From the NCBI RefSeq assembly GCF_009827575.1, contig NZ_WTYR01000001.1:2733262-2797261 (forward strand): DNA of 64,000 nucleotides, written 5' to 3'. The DNA is from Alteriqipengyuania halimionae. Lineage in GTDB: Bacteria; Pseudomonadota; Alphaproteobacteria; Sphingomonadales; Sphingomonadaceae. Made by a program: the position numbers and the translations under genes. Of this stretch, positions 1-8,513 are shown piece after piece; the first letter of the stretch is position 1, and every line of letters begins with the position of its first letter. The notes beneath the pieces are model-generated. The model searched no databases, was not told where the DNA came from, and worked only from the letters and a program-made list of their open reading frames with translations.

Positions 1-833
1 CCGAACTGGTGGCGTTCGCGCAGATAGGGGATCACCGTGTCGAGGCAGGCCTGCATTACGCCCAATTGCAAACCGGCCAGGACCACGCGTTCGTAATCCA
101 GCCCGCTCATCAGCACGCCGACGCCGCCGTTCAGCGGCCCCATCACGTTTTCTTCGGGCACTTCGCAATCGTCGAACACGAGTTCGGCGGTGGGCGAGCC
201 CTTCATGCCAATCTTCTCGATCTTCTGGCCGATCGAAAAACCCTTCATGTCCTTTTCGACCAGGAACGCCGTGATCCCGCGGCTGGCGGCATCGCGCGTG
301 GTCTTGGCGTAAACCACCAGCGTGTCGGCAAAGGGGGCGTTGGTGATCCAGAACTTGGTGCCGTTGAGCACGTATCCGCCCTGGACGCTTTCGGCGCGCA
401 GCTTCATCGAAACGACGTCCGACCCCGCGCCCGCCTCGCTCATCGCGAGCGAACCGACATGTTCGCCGGAGATCAGCTTGGGCAGGTATTTCGCCTTCTG
501 CTCGTCATTCCCCCAGCGCGCGATCTGATTGATGCACAGGTTCGAATGCGCGCCGTAGCTGAGCCCCACCGAAGCGCTTGCGCGGCTGACTTCCTCGACC
601 GCGATCACATGCTCGAGATATCCGAGGCCGAGCCCGCCGTCCTCTTCGGCGACGGTAATCCCGTGGAGCCCGAGTTCGCCCATCGCCGGCCACAGGTCGC
701 GCGGAAACCAGTCCTCGCGATCGACCTTCTCGGCCAGCGGAGCGATCTGCTCGTCGGCGAAGCGGGCGGTGGTCTCGCGGATCATCTCGGCGGTCTCGCC
801 GAGCTGGAAATCGAAATCGGGTGTAGCGCGCAT
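1..833 (-). CDS. Isovaleryl-CoA dehydrogenase-like acyl-CoA dehydrogenase (5' part, truncated by window edge)
   Basis: FAD-dependent acyl-CoA dehydrogenase; by family resemblance it oxidises isovaleryl-CoA to 3-methylcrotonyl-CoA in leucine catabolism. Translating the minus strand from the ATG at 833 gives about 277 residues starting [13 protein letters not shown], without stops, running off the left edge; full-length relatives have about 385-390 residues, so the C-terminal third, including the catalytic Glu region, is not visible. The flavin-site signature [17 protein letters not shown] and the segment [21 protein letters not shown] are very close to isovaleryl-CoA dehydrogenases. An AAGGAGAG ribosome-binding site (841-850) sits just upstream of the start. 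The carboxylase subunit at 47865 could act in the next step. Family assignment is firm; the exact substrate is inferred. Confidence 0.88.
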   Translation of the reverse strand, partial: MRATPDFDFQLGETAEMIRETTARFADEQIAPLAEKVDREDWFPRDLWPAMGELGLHGITVAEEDGGLGLGYLEHVIAVEEVSRASASVGLSYGAHSNLCINQIARWGNDEQKAKYLPKLISGEHVGSLAMSEAGAGSDVVSMKLRAESVQGGYVLNGTKFWITNAPFADTLVVYAKTTRDAASRGITAFLVEKDMKGFSIGQKIEKIGMKGSPTAELVFDDCEVPEENVMGPLNGGVGVLMSGLDYERVVLAGLQLGVMQACLDTVIPYLRERHQF

Positions 834-953
834 GGGCTTGGTCTCTCCTTGCCCAGCGCCATGGCAAAGGCGGGGCGCGCCCGCAAGCGGTGGAGGCACT
901 CGAAACGGGCTGGCGCTTGACGATATCGCGCAAAACGGCTGTCGGTTAATGCA

Positions 954-2441
954 ATGGCACACGACGATTCGAACGCGGCACCCGCCGCCCTTTACGACCT
1001 GCCCGATACGGGGCGCGAGGACCTTCGATTGACGGTGCTGTCGCACTATGAATTCGACGCGCTTCAAGACGATCCCGAACTCCAGCGGATCACTGCCTTC
1101 GCTTCGAAACTGTGCGGCACCAAGATGAGCTTCGTCAGCCTGGTCGATGACGAACGCCAGCATTTCATCGCCCGTGAAGGTTCCGACATGAACGGGACGC
1201 CGCGCGAGCAGAGCTTTTGCGCCCATGCGATGCACGGGCGAGAGATCATGGAAGTGGTCGATGCGCGCGAGGACGATCGGTTTCGCGACAACCCGCTCGT
1301 CACGCCGGAAGACGGCATTCGCTATTACGCAGGGGCGCCGCTGGTGTCCGACGAAGGGCTCGCGCTCGGCAGTCTGTGCGTGATCGATGGCGCGGTACGC
1401 ACCGAAGCCTTGAGCGATTTCCAGCGCGAAGGGCTCGAAGTTCTGGCGCAGGCCGTGATGCGGAGGCTGAAGGCGCGGCGTCAAATCCTCGAGCGCGAAC
1501 ATCGCACCGCCGTGGTCGCCGATCACATGCCCGATATCCTCTGGTCGTGCGACAGCGACGACAATTTCGATTACTACAATCGCCGCTGGACCGAATTCAC
1601 CGGCATCGAGCCACCGGCCCATGCGAGCGGCTGGGCGCCCCTGCTCCACCCGGACGAGAAGCGATCCGCGATCGAGAAATGGACGGCCGCTACAAAGAGC
1701 GGAGAGCCGTATGAAAGCGAGTATCGCTTCCTCTCGAAAACGGGCGAGTGGCGCTGGGTCATTACCCGCGCTTTGCCGCTCAAAGGCGTGGACGGGAAGG
1801 TCCGGCGCTGGTTCGGCACGATCACCGATATCCACGACCAGCGCGAGGCGAGCGAGCAGCGGGATTTGCTGGCGCGCGAACTTTCGCACCGGATCAAGAA
1901 TATCTTCGCCGTCATCGGTGGGCTCGCCCAATTGAAGAGCCGCGATCATCCCGAAGCGAAGGAATTCGCCACCAGCTTCGGCGAAGCTATCTCGGCGCTC
2001 AACCGGGCGCACGATTATGTCCGCCCTGGCGCCAGCGCCTCGCGCGACACGCTGCACGGTCTGCTGCGCGAACTCGCCCAGCCTTACACCGTGAACGGGC
2101 GCGACAGCGTCGTGATCGAGGGCGAGGACGTGCCGATCGATCCTAAGTCGGCCACTCCATTGGCACTCGTCTTTCACGAGCTGGCGACCAACGCGGCCAA
2201 ATATGGTGCTCTCAATGCAGGCACCGGAACGGTGCGGATTGCCAGCCGGATCGACGGCGAGAACGTGGAGGTCGACTGGATCGAGGAAGGCGGGGCCGAT
2301 GCCAGCGATCCGGGCGAGGACGGGTTCGGCACGCGCCTTATTACCATGACCGTGCAGGGGCAGCTCGGCGGCAAGCTCGAACGCGACTTCGGTAAGGACG
2401 GCTTCCGCGCGCAGATCGAATTGCCGCTCGCTGCGCTTTGA
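954..2441 (+). CDS. GAF-PAS HWE-family sensor histidine kinase
   Basis: Cytosolic sensor kinase of 495 residues. No membrane segment is visible. An N-terminal GAF-type domain (about 40-165) contains [12 protein letters not shown] and a run ending LGSLCVIDG, as in GAF domains fused to such kinases. A PAS domain follows (about 180-300, with [11 protein letters not shown] and [14 protein letters not shown]). The H-box [14 protein letters not shown] places the phospho-accepting His at about 312. The ATPase domain has [13 protein letters not shown] (His408, Asn413) and the Trp-x-Glu (442-444) that, together with that His, define the HWE family. HWE kinases in alphaproteobacteria often feed the PhyR general stress pathway, but no phyR, nepR or response regulator is adjacent, so the partner is unknown. 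It stands alone, 31 bases before the ABC transporter genes on the same strand. Confidence 0.9.
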   Translation: MAHDDSNAAPAALYDLPDTGREDLRLTVLSHYEFDALQDDPELQRITAFASKLCGTKMSFVSLVDDERQHFIAREGSDMNGTPREQSFCAHAMHGREIMEVVDAREDDRFRDNPLVTPEDGIRYYAGAPLVSDEGLALGSLCVIDGAVRTEALSDFQREGLEVLAQAVMRRLKARRQILEREHRTAVVADHMPDILWSCDSDDNFDYYNRRWTEFTGIEPPAHASGWAPLLHPDEKRSAIEKWTAATKSGEPYESEYRFLSKTGEWRWVITRALPLKGVDGKVRRWFGTITDIHDQREASEQRDLLARELSHRIKNIFAVIGGLAQLKSRDHPEAKEFATSFGEAISALNRAHDYVRPGASASRDTLHGLLRELAQPYTVNGRDSVVIEGEDVPIDPKSATPLALVFHELATNAAKYGALNAGTGTVRIASRIDGENVEVDWIEEGGADASDPGEDGFGTRLITMTVQGQLGGKLERDFGKDGFRAQIELPLAAL

Positions 2442-2472
2442 CCTGCTTCCCGCAGCCCCCTAGGCAGGGTGG

Positions 2473-3231
2473 GTGAGCGGGGCGATCCTACAACTCGACG
2501 ATGTCGCGATGCGCTATGGCGCGGTCGATGCGCTGCGCGGGGTAACGCGCGACATCGCCGAGGGCAGTTTCACTGCGCTGGTGGGCGCTTCGGGGTCGGG
2601 CAAGTCGACGCTCCTCAAAACGATCAACGCGCTGATCCGTCCCATCGGCGGACGGGTCACGTTCGAAGGTGAGGATGTCGTCACAGTGCCGGGGCCCGCC
2701 TTGCGGCGGCGGATCGGCTATGTGTTCCAGGCGATTGGCCTATTCCCGCATATGAGCGTGGGTGAGAATGTGGGGATCGGGTTGAAGCTTGCGGGCGAGG
2801 GCGACCGGGCGGGACGGATTGCGGAAATGCTAGAACTGGTCGAGCTCGATCCCGCAATGGCATCGCGGATGCCGTCCGAATTGTCGGGCGGGCAGCGCCA
2901 GCGTGTCGGCGTGGCACGCGCGCTCGCGCCTCAGCCCGACCTGCTGCTGATGGACGAACCCTTTGGTGCGCTCGATCCTGTGACGCGCGACAGCCTGGGC
3001 GAGAAGGTGCGCGAGTTGCACGAACGGCTGGGCCTGACGACGATCATGGTGACGCACGACATGGCCGAGGCTCTGTTGCTTGCCGATCGCGTGCTGGTGA
3101 TGAGTGACGGACGGATCGTCGCCGACGAAGCGCCCGGCGCGCTTCTCGCCGGCGCGGGTGGGGACGAGGCGCAGGCTCTGGTCGCGGTGCCGTGCGCGCA
3201 AGCGGAAAAGCTCGCGAGGATCGAGCGGTGA
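2473..3231 (+). CDS. Osmoprotectant (glycine betaine/choline-type) ABC transporter ATP-binding protein
   Basis: ATPase subunit of an importer of the OpuC/OsmV type. It has 252 residues with all nucleotide-binding motifs: Walker A GASGSGKST (38-46), Q-loop FQAIGLFPH, signature LSGGQ (137-141), Walker B LLLMDE (157-162) and H-loop His195. It is much shorter than OpuCA-type ATPases because the C-terminal CBS pair, the ionic-strength sensor in that family, is absent. The start is a GTG at 2473 preceded by a weak AGGGTGG. Its TGA overlaps the GTG of the fused permease gene, so the two are translationally coupled. The family assignment rests mainly on that partner; the transported solute is inferred. 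Confidence 0.88.
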   Translation: MSGAILQLDDVAMRYGAVDALRGVTRDIAEGSFTALVGASGSGKSTLLKTINALIRPIGGRVTFEGEDVVTVPGPALRRRIGYVFQAIGLFPHMSVGENVGIGLKLAGEGDRAGRIAEMLELVELDPAMASRMPSELSGGQRQRVGVARALAPQPDLLLMDEPFGALDPVTRDSLGEKVRELHERLGLTTIMVTHDMAEALLLADRVLVMSDGRIVADEAPGALLAGAGGDEAQALVAVPCAQAEKLARIER

Positions 3232-4760
3232 GCGCGGTGTGGACCGCGATGCTGGGGCTCGGTGACAAGCTTGCGGCGCATGTTTTGCTTGCCGCCGCCG
3301 CGATCGGGCTGGGGATTGCGGTGGCATTGCCATTGGCGGTGTGGGCAAGCCGATCGACCACCGTCTCACGCATAGCGCTGGGTTTTGCGAGCCTGGTGCA
3401 GACGATCCCCGCACTCGCCCTGCTGGCGCTGTTCTTTCCGATCCTGCTGAGCCTGCGCGCAGTGTTCGGCGAAGGTTTGCCAACGCTCGGTTTCCTTCCG
3501 GCCCTGCTGGCGCTTTCGCTTTATGCGCTGCTGCCGATCCTGCGCAACGCGGTGACGGCGCGCGAGCAGATGGAGCCCGGCGTGCTCGAGGCGGCCGATG
3601 GCGTGGGGATGACGGCCGCTCAGAAACTACGACTGGTCGAGGCGCCGCTCGCCGCGCCCTATATCATGGCCGGAATCCGCACCGCGGCGGTCTGGACGAT
3701 AGGGGCTGCGACACTATCGACCACGATCGGGCAGCCCAGCCTCGGCGATCCGATTTTCGCCGGGCTCCAGACGCAGAACTGGACGCTTGTGCTGGCTGGC
3801 TGCATCGCTTCGGCCGGCCTTGCTCTGATTGCGGACACGCTGCTTGGCGCGATCGAGCGGGGCTTCGCCAATCGCAAGCCTGCGCTGGTCTGGGGCGGTC
3901 TTGCCGTAGCGCTGGCGGGAATCGCTGCCTCGGCTTTCACGCTCTACGCCCCCGAAGACGATGACACGATCGTGATCGGGGCAAAGCAGTTTTCCGAACA
4001 ATACATCCTCGCCCGGCTGATGGGGCAACGGCTCGAGGATGCCGGATACAATGTCGAATATCGCGACGGACTGGGGTCTGCCGTGGTCCACAGCGCGGTT
4101 ACGACCGGGGCGATCGACATCGCGATCGATTACACCGGCACCTTGTGGACCAACCAGATGAAGCGGGACGATAATCCCGGTCGCGAAGCGGTTTATGAGG
4201 CGCTGGTCGATTGGGAAGCAGAAACCACCGGCACGCTCGTGCTCGGGCGGCTCGGCTTCGAGAACAATTATGGCCTCGCTCTGCGCGAGGATCGAGCCGA
4301 GTCTCTGGGTGTCGAGAGTATCGCCGATCTCGCGCGCGTGGCGCCGCAGCTGACGATCGGCGGGGATCCCGAGTTTTTCGAGCGCCCCGAATGGATCGCG
4401 GTGCGCGACGCCTATGGCTTGCGCTTCGGCGAGGCGCGCAATTTCTCGGCGACCTTCATGTACAACGCACTGCAATCGGGCGAAGCGGATGTCATCAGCG
4501 CCTACACATCGGACGGGCGCATCGCGGCGGACAATCTGGTTGTGCTAAGCGATCCGCGCGGTGCGTTTCCGAGCTACGACGCGATCGTGATGCTCTCGCC
4601 CGGAGCGGCAACGGACAAGCGGCTGTTCGAGGCGCTGCGGCCCCTGCTGGGCACGATCCCTGTCGCGGCGATGCGCGAAGCCAATTACGCGGTCGATGGT
4701 GAGGTGAAGGCGACGCCAGCGCAAGCGGCCCGCGCTCTTGCCGAGCAGGTGGGGTTCTAG
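3228..4760 (+). CDS. Fused permease / substrate-binding protein of osmoprotectant ABC transporter
   Basis: About 510 residues. The N-terminal 220 or so are a binding-protein-dependent permease with several hydrophobic helices and the EAA-loop-like stretch VLEAADGVGMTAAQKLR. After another membrane helix (about 230-248) comes an OpuAC/OpuCC-type solute-binding domain beginning DDTIVIGAKQFSEQYILARL. Such fusions are known in the glycine betaine/choline/carnitine family; the binding domain is tethered outside the inner membrane. I place the start at the GTG at 3228, which overlaps the upstream ATPase stop (GTGA); the frame stays open 36 bases further upstream. The stop codon shares the palindrome CTAG with the stop of the convergent midA-like gene. 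The solute is not determined by sequence. Confidence 0.88.
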   Translation: MSAVWTAMLGLGDKLAAHVLLAAAAIGLGIAVALPLAVWASRSTTVSRIALGFASLVQTIPALALLALFFPILLSLRAVFGEGLPTLGFLPALLALSLYALLPILRNAVTAREQMEPGVLEAADGVGMTAAQKLRLVEAPLAAPYIMAGIRTAAVWTIGAATLSTTIGQPSLGDPIFAGLQTQNWTLVLAGCIASAGLALIADTLLGAIERGFANRKPALVWGGLAVALAGIAASAFTLYAPEDDDTIVIGAKQFSEQYILARLMGQRLEDAGYNVEYRDGLGSAVVHSAVTTGAIDIAIDYTGTLWTNQMKRDDNPGREAVYEALVDWEAETTGTLVLGRLGFENNYGLALREDRAESLGVESIADLARVAPQLTIGGDPEFFERPEWIAVRDAYGLRFGEARNFSATFMYNALQSGEADVISAYTSDGRIAADNLVVLSDPRGAFPSYDAIVMLSPGAATDKRLFEALRPLLGTIPVAAMREANYAVDGEVKATPAQAARALAEQVGF

Positions 4761-5785
4761 TCCGACCAGCCTTCTCCTGCCAGCAGCAGCGCCTTGAACA
4801 GCGTGCCCATCTGTTCGGGCGATACCAGCCGGTCGAGCGCACTGGCGATCTCTTCGGTGCGGGCCGGCGCGGCGGCAATCAGCGCTTCGGCGCGGCGTTC
4901 GATTCCCAGCGCGCGCAACAGATCGGACTGTGTCGCGATGCCGAGCACCTGCGCCTGCGCGGCGATTGCGGTATCGGCCAGCGCGAGGAAATCGACATGC
5001 GCGGTGAGGTCCGCCTCGCCGGGATGGGCGAACGGATCGACCTTCTCATGCGCGCGCAGGGCTTGCAGCGTCGATCCGGTGTGCGGGCGGGCATAGCCAT
5101 AATCCACCACCATTGCCGCGCCGCCTTGCGTCGCGAGCCGCGTGCCGAGCTCCCGCATCTGCGCGACCTGGGCGGGGGCGGTTTCGATGATCGTCCCGGG
5201 CTCGGCATCGCGCCTTTCGCTCGGCAATGCCGCATCCATCGGACGGTCGCTTGCCACCGGGACCAGTCGTTCGCCTTCGAGCCCGACCATGCGTTCGCGC
5301 CAGCCAGCTTCGGTTTTTACCAGCTGTCGCACCGGCAGCGCGTCGAAATACTCGTTGGCGATCACGAGCAAGGGGCGATCGTCGGGCAGGGTGGTGAGAT
5401 CGTCGTGGAACCGGGCTTGCGGCACCGCCTCGGCCTGGGCTGCGCGCAGGACGGGCGATCCTTCGACGAAATGGACATCGGGGTCGAGCCCGGCCGCCGC
5501 CATCGCACGCAACGCGTCCGAGGCCAGCGTCCCGCGGCCCGGCCCGAATTCGACATAGATGGCGTTGTCGGGCGCGCCCGCTTTCTTCCAGCGATCGGCC
5601 AGCCACAGGCCGAGCATTTCGCCGAACATCTGGCTCACTTCGGGGGCGGTGACGAAATCGCCGCCGCGTCCCAGCGGATCGCGGGTGGCATAATAGTGCG
5701 CGTTGCTCTCCGCCATGAACTGCGCGACCGGGATTGGCCCGGTGTTGCGGATCAGGCGGCGCAGGCTATCGCCATAGTCGCTCAC
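4757..5785 (-). CDS. MidA/NDUFAF7-family SAM-dependent protein methyltransferase
   Basis: About 342 residues of the COG1565 family. The mitochondrial member (NDUFAF7/MidA) methylates an arginine of a complex I subunit during assembly; bacterial roles are less clear. Characteristic segments are RDPLGRGGDFVTAPEVSQMFGEMLGLW near the N terminus, the SAM-binding IYVEFGPGRGTLASD, and VIANEYFDALPVRQ. The start is taken as the GTG at 5785, whose GTGA overlaps the stop of lgt; this leaves the family's usual N terminus (residues like SLRRLIRNTGPIPVAQFM). The pairing lgt-midA suggests co-translation, with no obvious functional link. Confidence 0.88.
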   Translation of the reverse strand: MSDYGDSLRRLIRNTGPIPVAQFMAESNAHYYATRDPLGRGGDFVTAPEVSQMFGEMLGLWLADRWKKAGAPDNAIYVEFGPGRGTLASDALRAMAAAGLDPDVHFVEGSPVLRAAQAEAVPQARFHDDLTTLPDDRPLLVIANEYFDALPVRQLVKTEAGWRERMVGLEGERLVPVASDRPMDAALPSERRDAEPGTIIETAPAQVAQMRELGTRLATQGGAAMVVDYGYARPHTGSTLQALRAHEKVDPFAHPGEADLTAHVDFLALADTAIAAQAQVLGIATQSDLLRALGIERRAEALIAAAPARTEEIASALDRLVSPEQMGTLFKALLLAGEGWSD

Positions 5786-6672
5786 GCCGGAGTGGTGACG
5801 GCGCTTTTGCCCAGCGGCGGTTTGCGCAGTGCGCGGACCACGAAATACAGGCCGACGAAGAACAGCGGAATCGTCAGCCATTGGCCCATCGAAAGTCCGG
5901 TGTTTTCGGCGAATTCAGTCAGCTGCGCATCGGGCTGACGGAAGAATTCCATCACGAAGCGAGAGATCGCGATGCCGGTGGCGAAAACGCCGACCAACAG
6001 GCCCGGACGCCAGCGCGCCTTGGTGAGCCAGAACAGGCTCAGCATCACGATCAGCAGGATCAGACCTTCGCCCGCCGCCTGGTAGAGCTGGCTCGGGTGG
6101 CGCGGTTCTGGGCCGGCGCCGGGAAACACCATCGCCCACGGCACGTCGGAGGAAGCGACGCGCCCCCACAGCTCGCCGTTGACGAAGTTCGCGAGCCGAC
6201 CGAGCAGCATGCCCATCGGCACCGGCACGGCGATAAAATCGCACACCCGCAGGAAGGACAGCCCGCCGCGCCTCGTCACCCAGGTGATCGCCACCAGCAC
6301 GCCCAGCACGCCGCCGTGGAAGCTCATGCCGCCATCCCACAATCGCAGCAGGTTCCAACTGACCCAGCTATCGGGGGTGAAGGTGGTGAACAGGCTCGGC
6401 TGGTAGAAGATCGCATAGCCCAGGCGCCCGCCCAGGATCACGCCGAGCGTGCAGTAGAAGAACAGGTCGTCGACATGGCGCGGGGCCATCGGTGCGCCCG
6501 GCGTCTTGATCGCCTTCATCGTATGCCAATAGGCAAAGATGATGCCGAGCAGGTAGGCGAGCGAATAATAGCGCAGGGTAAAGCTGCCGATATGAATGCC
6601 TTCCTGAAGGCCCAGATCGGTCCATCGGAGCGGCTCGCCCGCTACGGCTGCGAGCACTGGTGACAGGTCCAT
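5782..6672 (-). CDS. lgt: Prolipoprotein diacylglyceryl transferase
   Basis: Integral inner-membrane enzyme that transfers diacylglycerol from phosphatidylglycerol to the lipobox cysteine of prolipoproteins, the first step of lipoprotein maturation. It has 296 residues, seven or so hydrophobic segments, and the family hallmarks: WDGGMSFHGGVLG, GRLANFVNGELWGR (the conserved Asn/Glu/Arg loop) and EPRHPSQLYQ. The many lipoproteins predicted in this window (DUF885 protein, acidic lipoprotein, SGNH protein, META protein) would be its substrates. It is the first gene of the lgt-midA pair. Confidence 0.96.
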   Translation of the reverse strand: MDLSPVLAAVAGEPLRWTDLGLQEGIHIGSFTLRYYSLAYLLGIIFAYWHTMKAIKTPGAPMAPRHVDDLFFYCTLGVILGGRLGYAIFYQPSLFTTFTPDSWVSWNLLRLWDGGMSFHGGVLGVLVAITWVTRRGGLSFLRVCDFIAVPVPMGMLLGRLANFVNGELWGRVASSDVPWAMVFPGAGPEPRHPSQLYQAAGEGLILLIVMLSLFWLTKARWRPGLLVGVFATGIAISRFVMEFFRQPDAQLTEFAENTGLSMGQWLTIPLFFVGLYFVVRALRKPPLGKSAVTTPA

Positions 6673-6818
6673 GCGAACTCCCTAAACCCCCTGACGGGAA
6701 TCATGCTTGATAACCGGCGGCTCAGCGCCCTTCGGCCCTGCCCATGGCACAACGACCGACAGAGCGAAAGCCACAGCCACGCCGGAAAACACGAGCGGAC
6801 CAGGAGAGACTTTGGATT

Positions 6819-8513
6819 ATGGCGACCGCACTCGACGATAAACTTGCTGGAATCATGGCTGCCCTCACGGCTCCGGGCGCGCCGTTGGAAACGGATACGT
6901 ACCAACGCTACGGCGTCGATCTCGTTACGCTGAAGAATGCGCCGCCGACGATGTTCCACCTGATGGCGCATTACTGCAACGAGCATAAGGACAAGGAATT
7001 CATCGTCGACGGCGATATCCGGATGACCTTCGGAGAAGCGTTCGCCGCCTCGATCGCAGTCGGCAAGGCGCTGGTCGCGCACGGCGTGAAGACAGGCGAC
7101 CGGATCGGCATTGCGGCGCGCAATTCCGCCAACTGGATTGTCGCCTATATGGGCGTCCTCAATGCCGGTGGCTGCGCGACGCTGTTGAACGGCTGGTGGA
7201 CCGGAGAGGAACTCGCCGACGGAATCGACCTCGTCGAATGCTCGCTTGTGCTGGCCGATCGCCAGCGCGCCGCGCGGCTCGATGGGATCGAACACGGGGC
7301 GGAAATCCTCGTATTCGATCACGGTGTTCCCTGGAACGAGGGCCTCGGTGCGCTGGTGGCAGCCGACGGCGCCGAAGACGCGCAGTTGCCCGCGCTCGGC
7401 CCCGACGATCTCGCCACCGTGCTCTACACGTCGGGTTCTACCGGCAAGGCCAAGGGCGCCTGGTCCGATCATCGCGGCGTCGTCCATGGTGTGATGAGCT
7501 ATGCCGCGCAATCGCTGATGGTGCTGCAGCACTTCGAGAGCATCGGAGAAGCGCCGGGCGCGCAGCCCAGTGCGCTGGTGGTGGTGCCGTTGTTCCATGT
7601 CACCGGCGAAGTGCCGCTGTTCCTCCAGAGCTTCGCGCTCGGCCGCAAGCTGGTGCTGACGCCGAAATGGGATGCGGTCGAGGCGATGCGGCTCATCGAG
7701 CAGGAGAAGGTCTCCTACTTCGTCGGCGTTCCGCTGATGAGCTACGAGATCGCCACGCATCCCGATCGCGACAAGTACGACCTGTCGAGCTGTCAGGCCT
7801 ATGCCGCCGGCGGTGCGCCGCGCCCGGTCGATCACGTGACCAAGATCAAGGACAAGCTTCCCGAAGGTTTCCCGCTGCTCGGCTACGGCCTGACCGAGAC
7901 CAACGCGGTGGGCTGCGGCAATTTCAACGAGAACTATCTTGCCAAGCCCGGTTCGACGGGGCGCCCTTCGGAGCCGCTGGTCGACCTCGCGATCCTCGAT
8001 GACGATGGCAACGAGATGCCGCAGGGCGAGATGGGCGAGATCTGCATCCGGTCGATCTGCAATTTCCTCGGTTACTGGAATGACGAGAAATCGACCAAGG
8101 AAGCGATTTTGCCCAACGGTTTTTTCCGCACCGGCGATCTCGGCTATCTCGACGAAGACGATTACCTGTTCATCGTCGACCGCAAGAAGGACATTATTAT
8201 CCGCGGCGGCGAGAACATCGCCTGTCTCGAAGTCGAACAGGCGATCTACGGCCACGACGATATTGCCGAATGCTCGGTCTTCGGCCTTCCCGACGATCGT
8301 TATGGCGAGCTGCCCTATGCGGTCTATCTGGCCAAGGACGGAGCCAGCCTGAGCGAGGACGAATTGCGCGAATACGTCGAAGGGAGGATTGCGAAGTTCA
8401 AGGTTCCGGTGCGCTTCTTCGAGGCAAGCGAAAGCCTGCCGCGCCTCGGCACTGCCAAGATCGACCGCCGCGCGCTGCGCAACCAATACGCGAAGGTAGT
8501 CCTCCCAGAATGA
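6819..8513 (+). CDS. Class I AMP-forming acyl-CoA synthetase
   Basis: About 564 residues; activates a carboxylic acid to its CoA thioester through an acyl-AMP intermediate. Adenylation motifs in order: VLYTSGSTGKAKGAW (P-loop), GYGLTETNAVG, RTGDLGYLDEDDYLFIVDRKKD and the C-terminal catalytic Lys region LPRLGTAKIDRR. The chain length or acid used cannot be read from sequence. The start ATG at 6819 follows AGGAGAG at 6802-6808; the frame is open further upstream to 6744 but that stretch looks non-coding (arginine/lysine-rich, no family similarity). The stop overlaps the glnD start as ATGA, so the two genes should be translated together. Confidence 0.92.
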   Translation: MATALDDKLAGIMAALTAPGAPLETDTYQRYGVDLVTLKNAPPTMFHLMAHYCNEHKDKEFIVDGDIRMTFGEAFAASIAVGKALVAHGVKTGDRIGIAARNSANWIVAYMGVLNAGGCATLLNGWWTGEELADGIDLVECSLVLADRQRAARLDGIEHGAEILVFDHGVPWNEGLGALVAADGAEDAQLPALGPDDLATVLYTSGSTGKAKGAWSDHRGVVHGVMSYAAQSLMVLQHFESIGEAPGAQPSALVVVPLFHVTGEVPLFLQSFALGRKLVLTPKWDAVEAMRLIEQEKVSYFVGVPLMSYEIATHPDRDKYDLSSCQAYAAGGAPRPVDHVTKIKDKLPEGFPLLGYGLTETNAVGCGNFNENYLAKPGSTGRPSEPLVDLAILDDDGNEMPQGEMGEICIRSICNFLGYWNDEKSTKEAILPNGFFRTGDLGYLDEDDYLFIVDRKKDIIIRGGENIACLEVEQAIYGHDDIAECSVFGLPDDRYGELPYAVYLAKDGASLSEDELREYVEGRIAKFKVPVRFFEASESLPRLGTAKIDRRALRNQYAKVVLPE

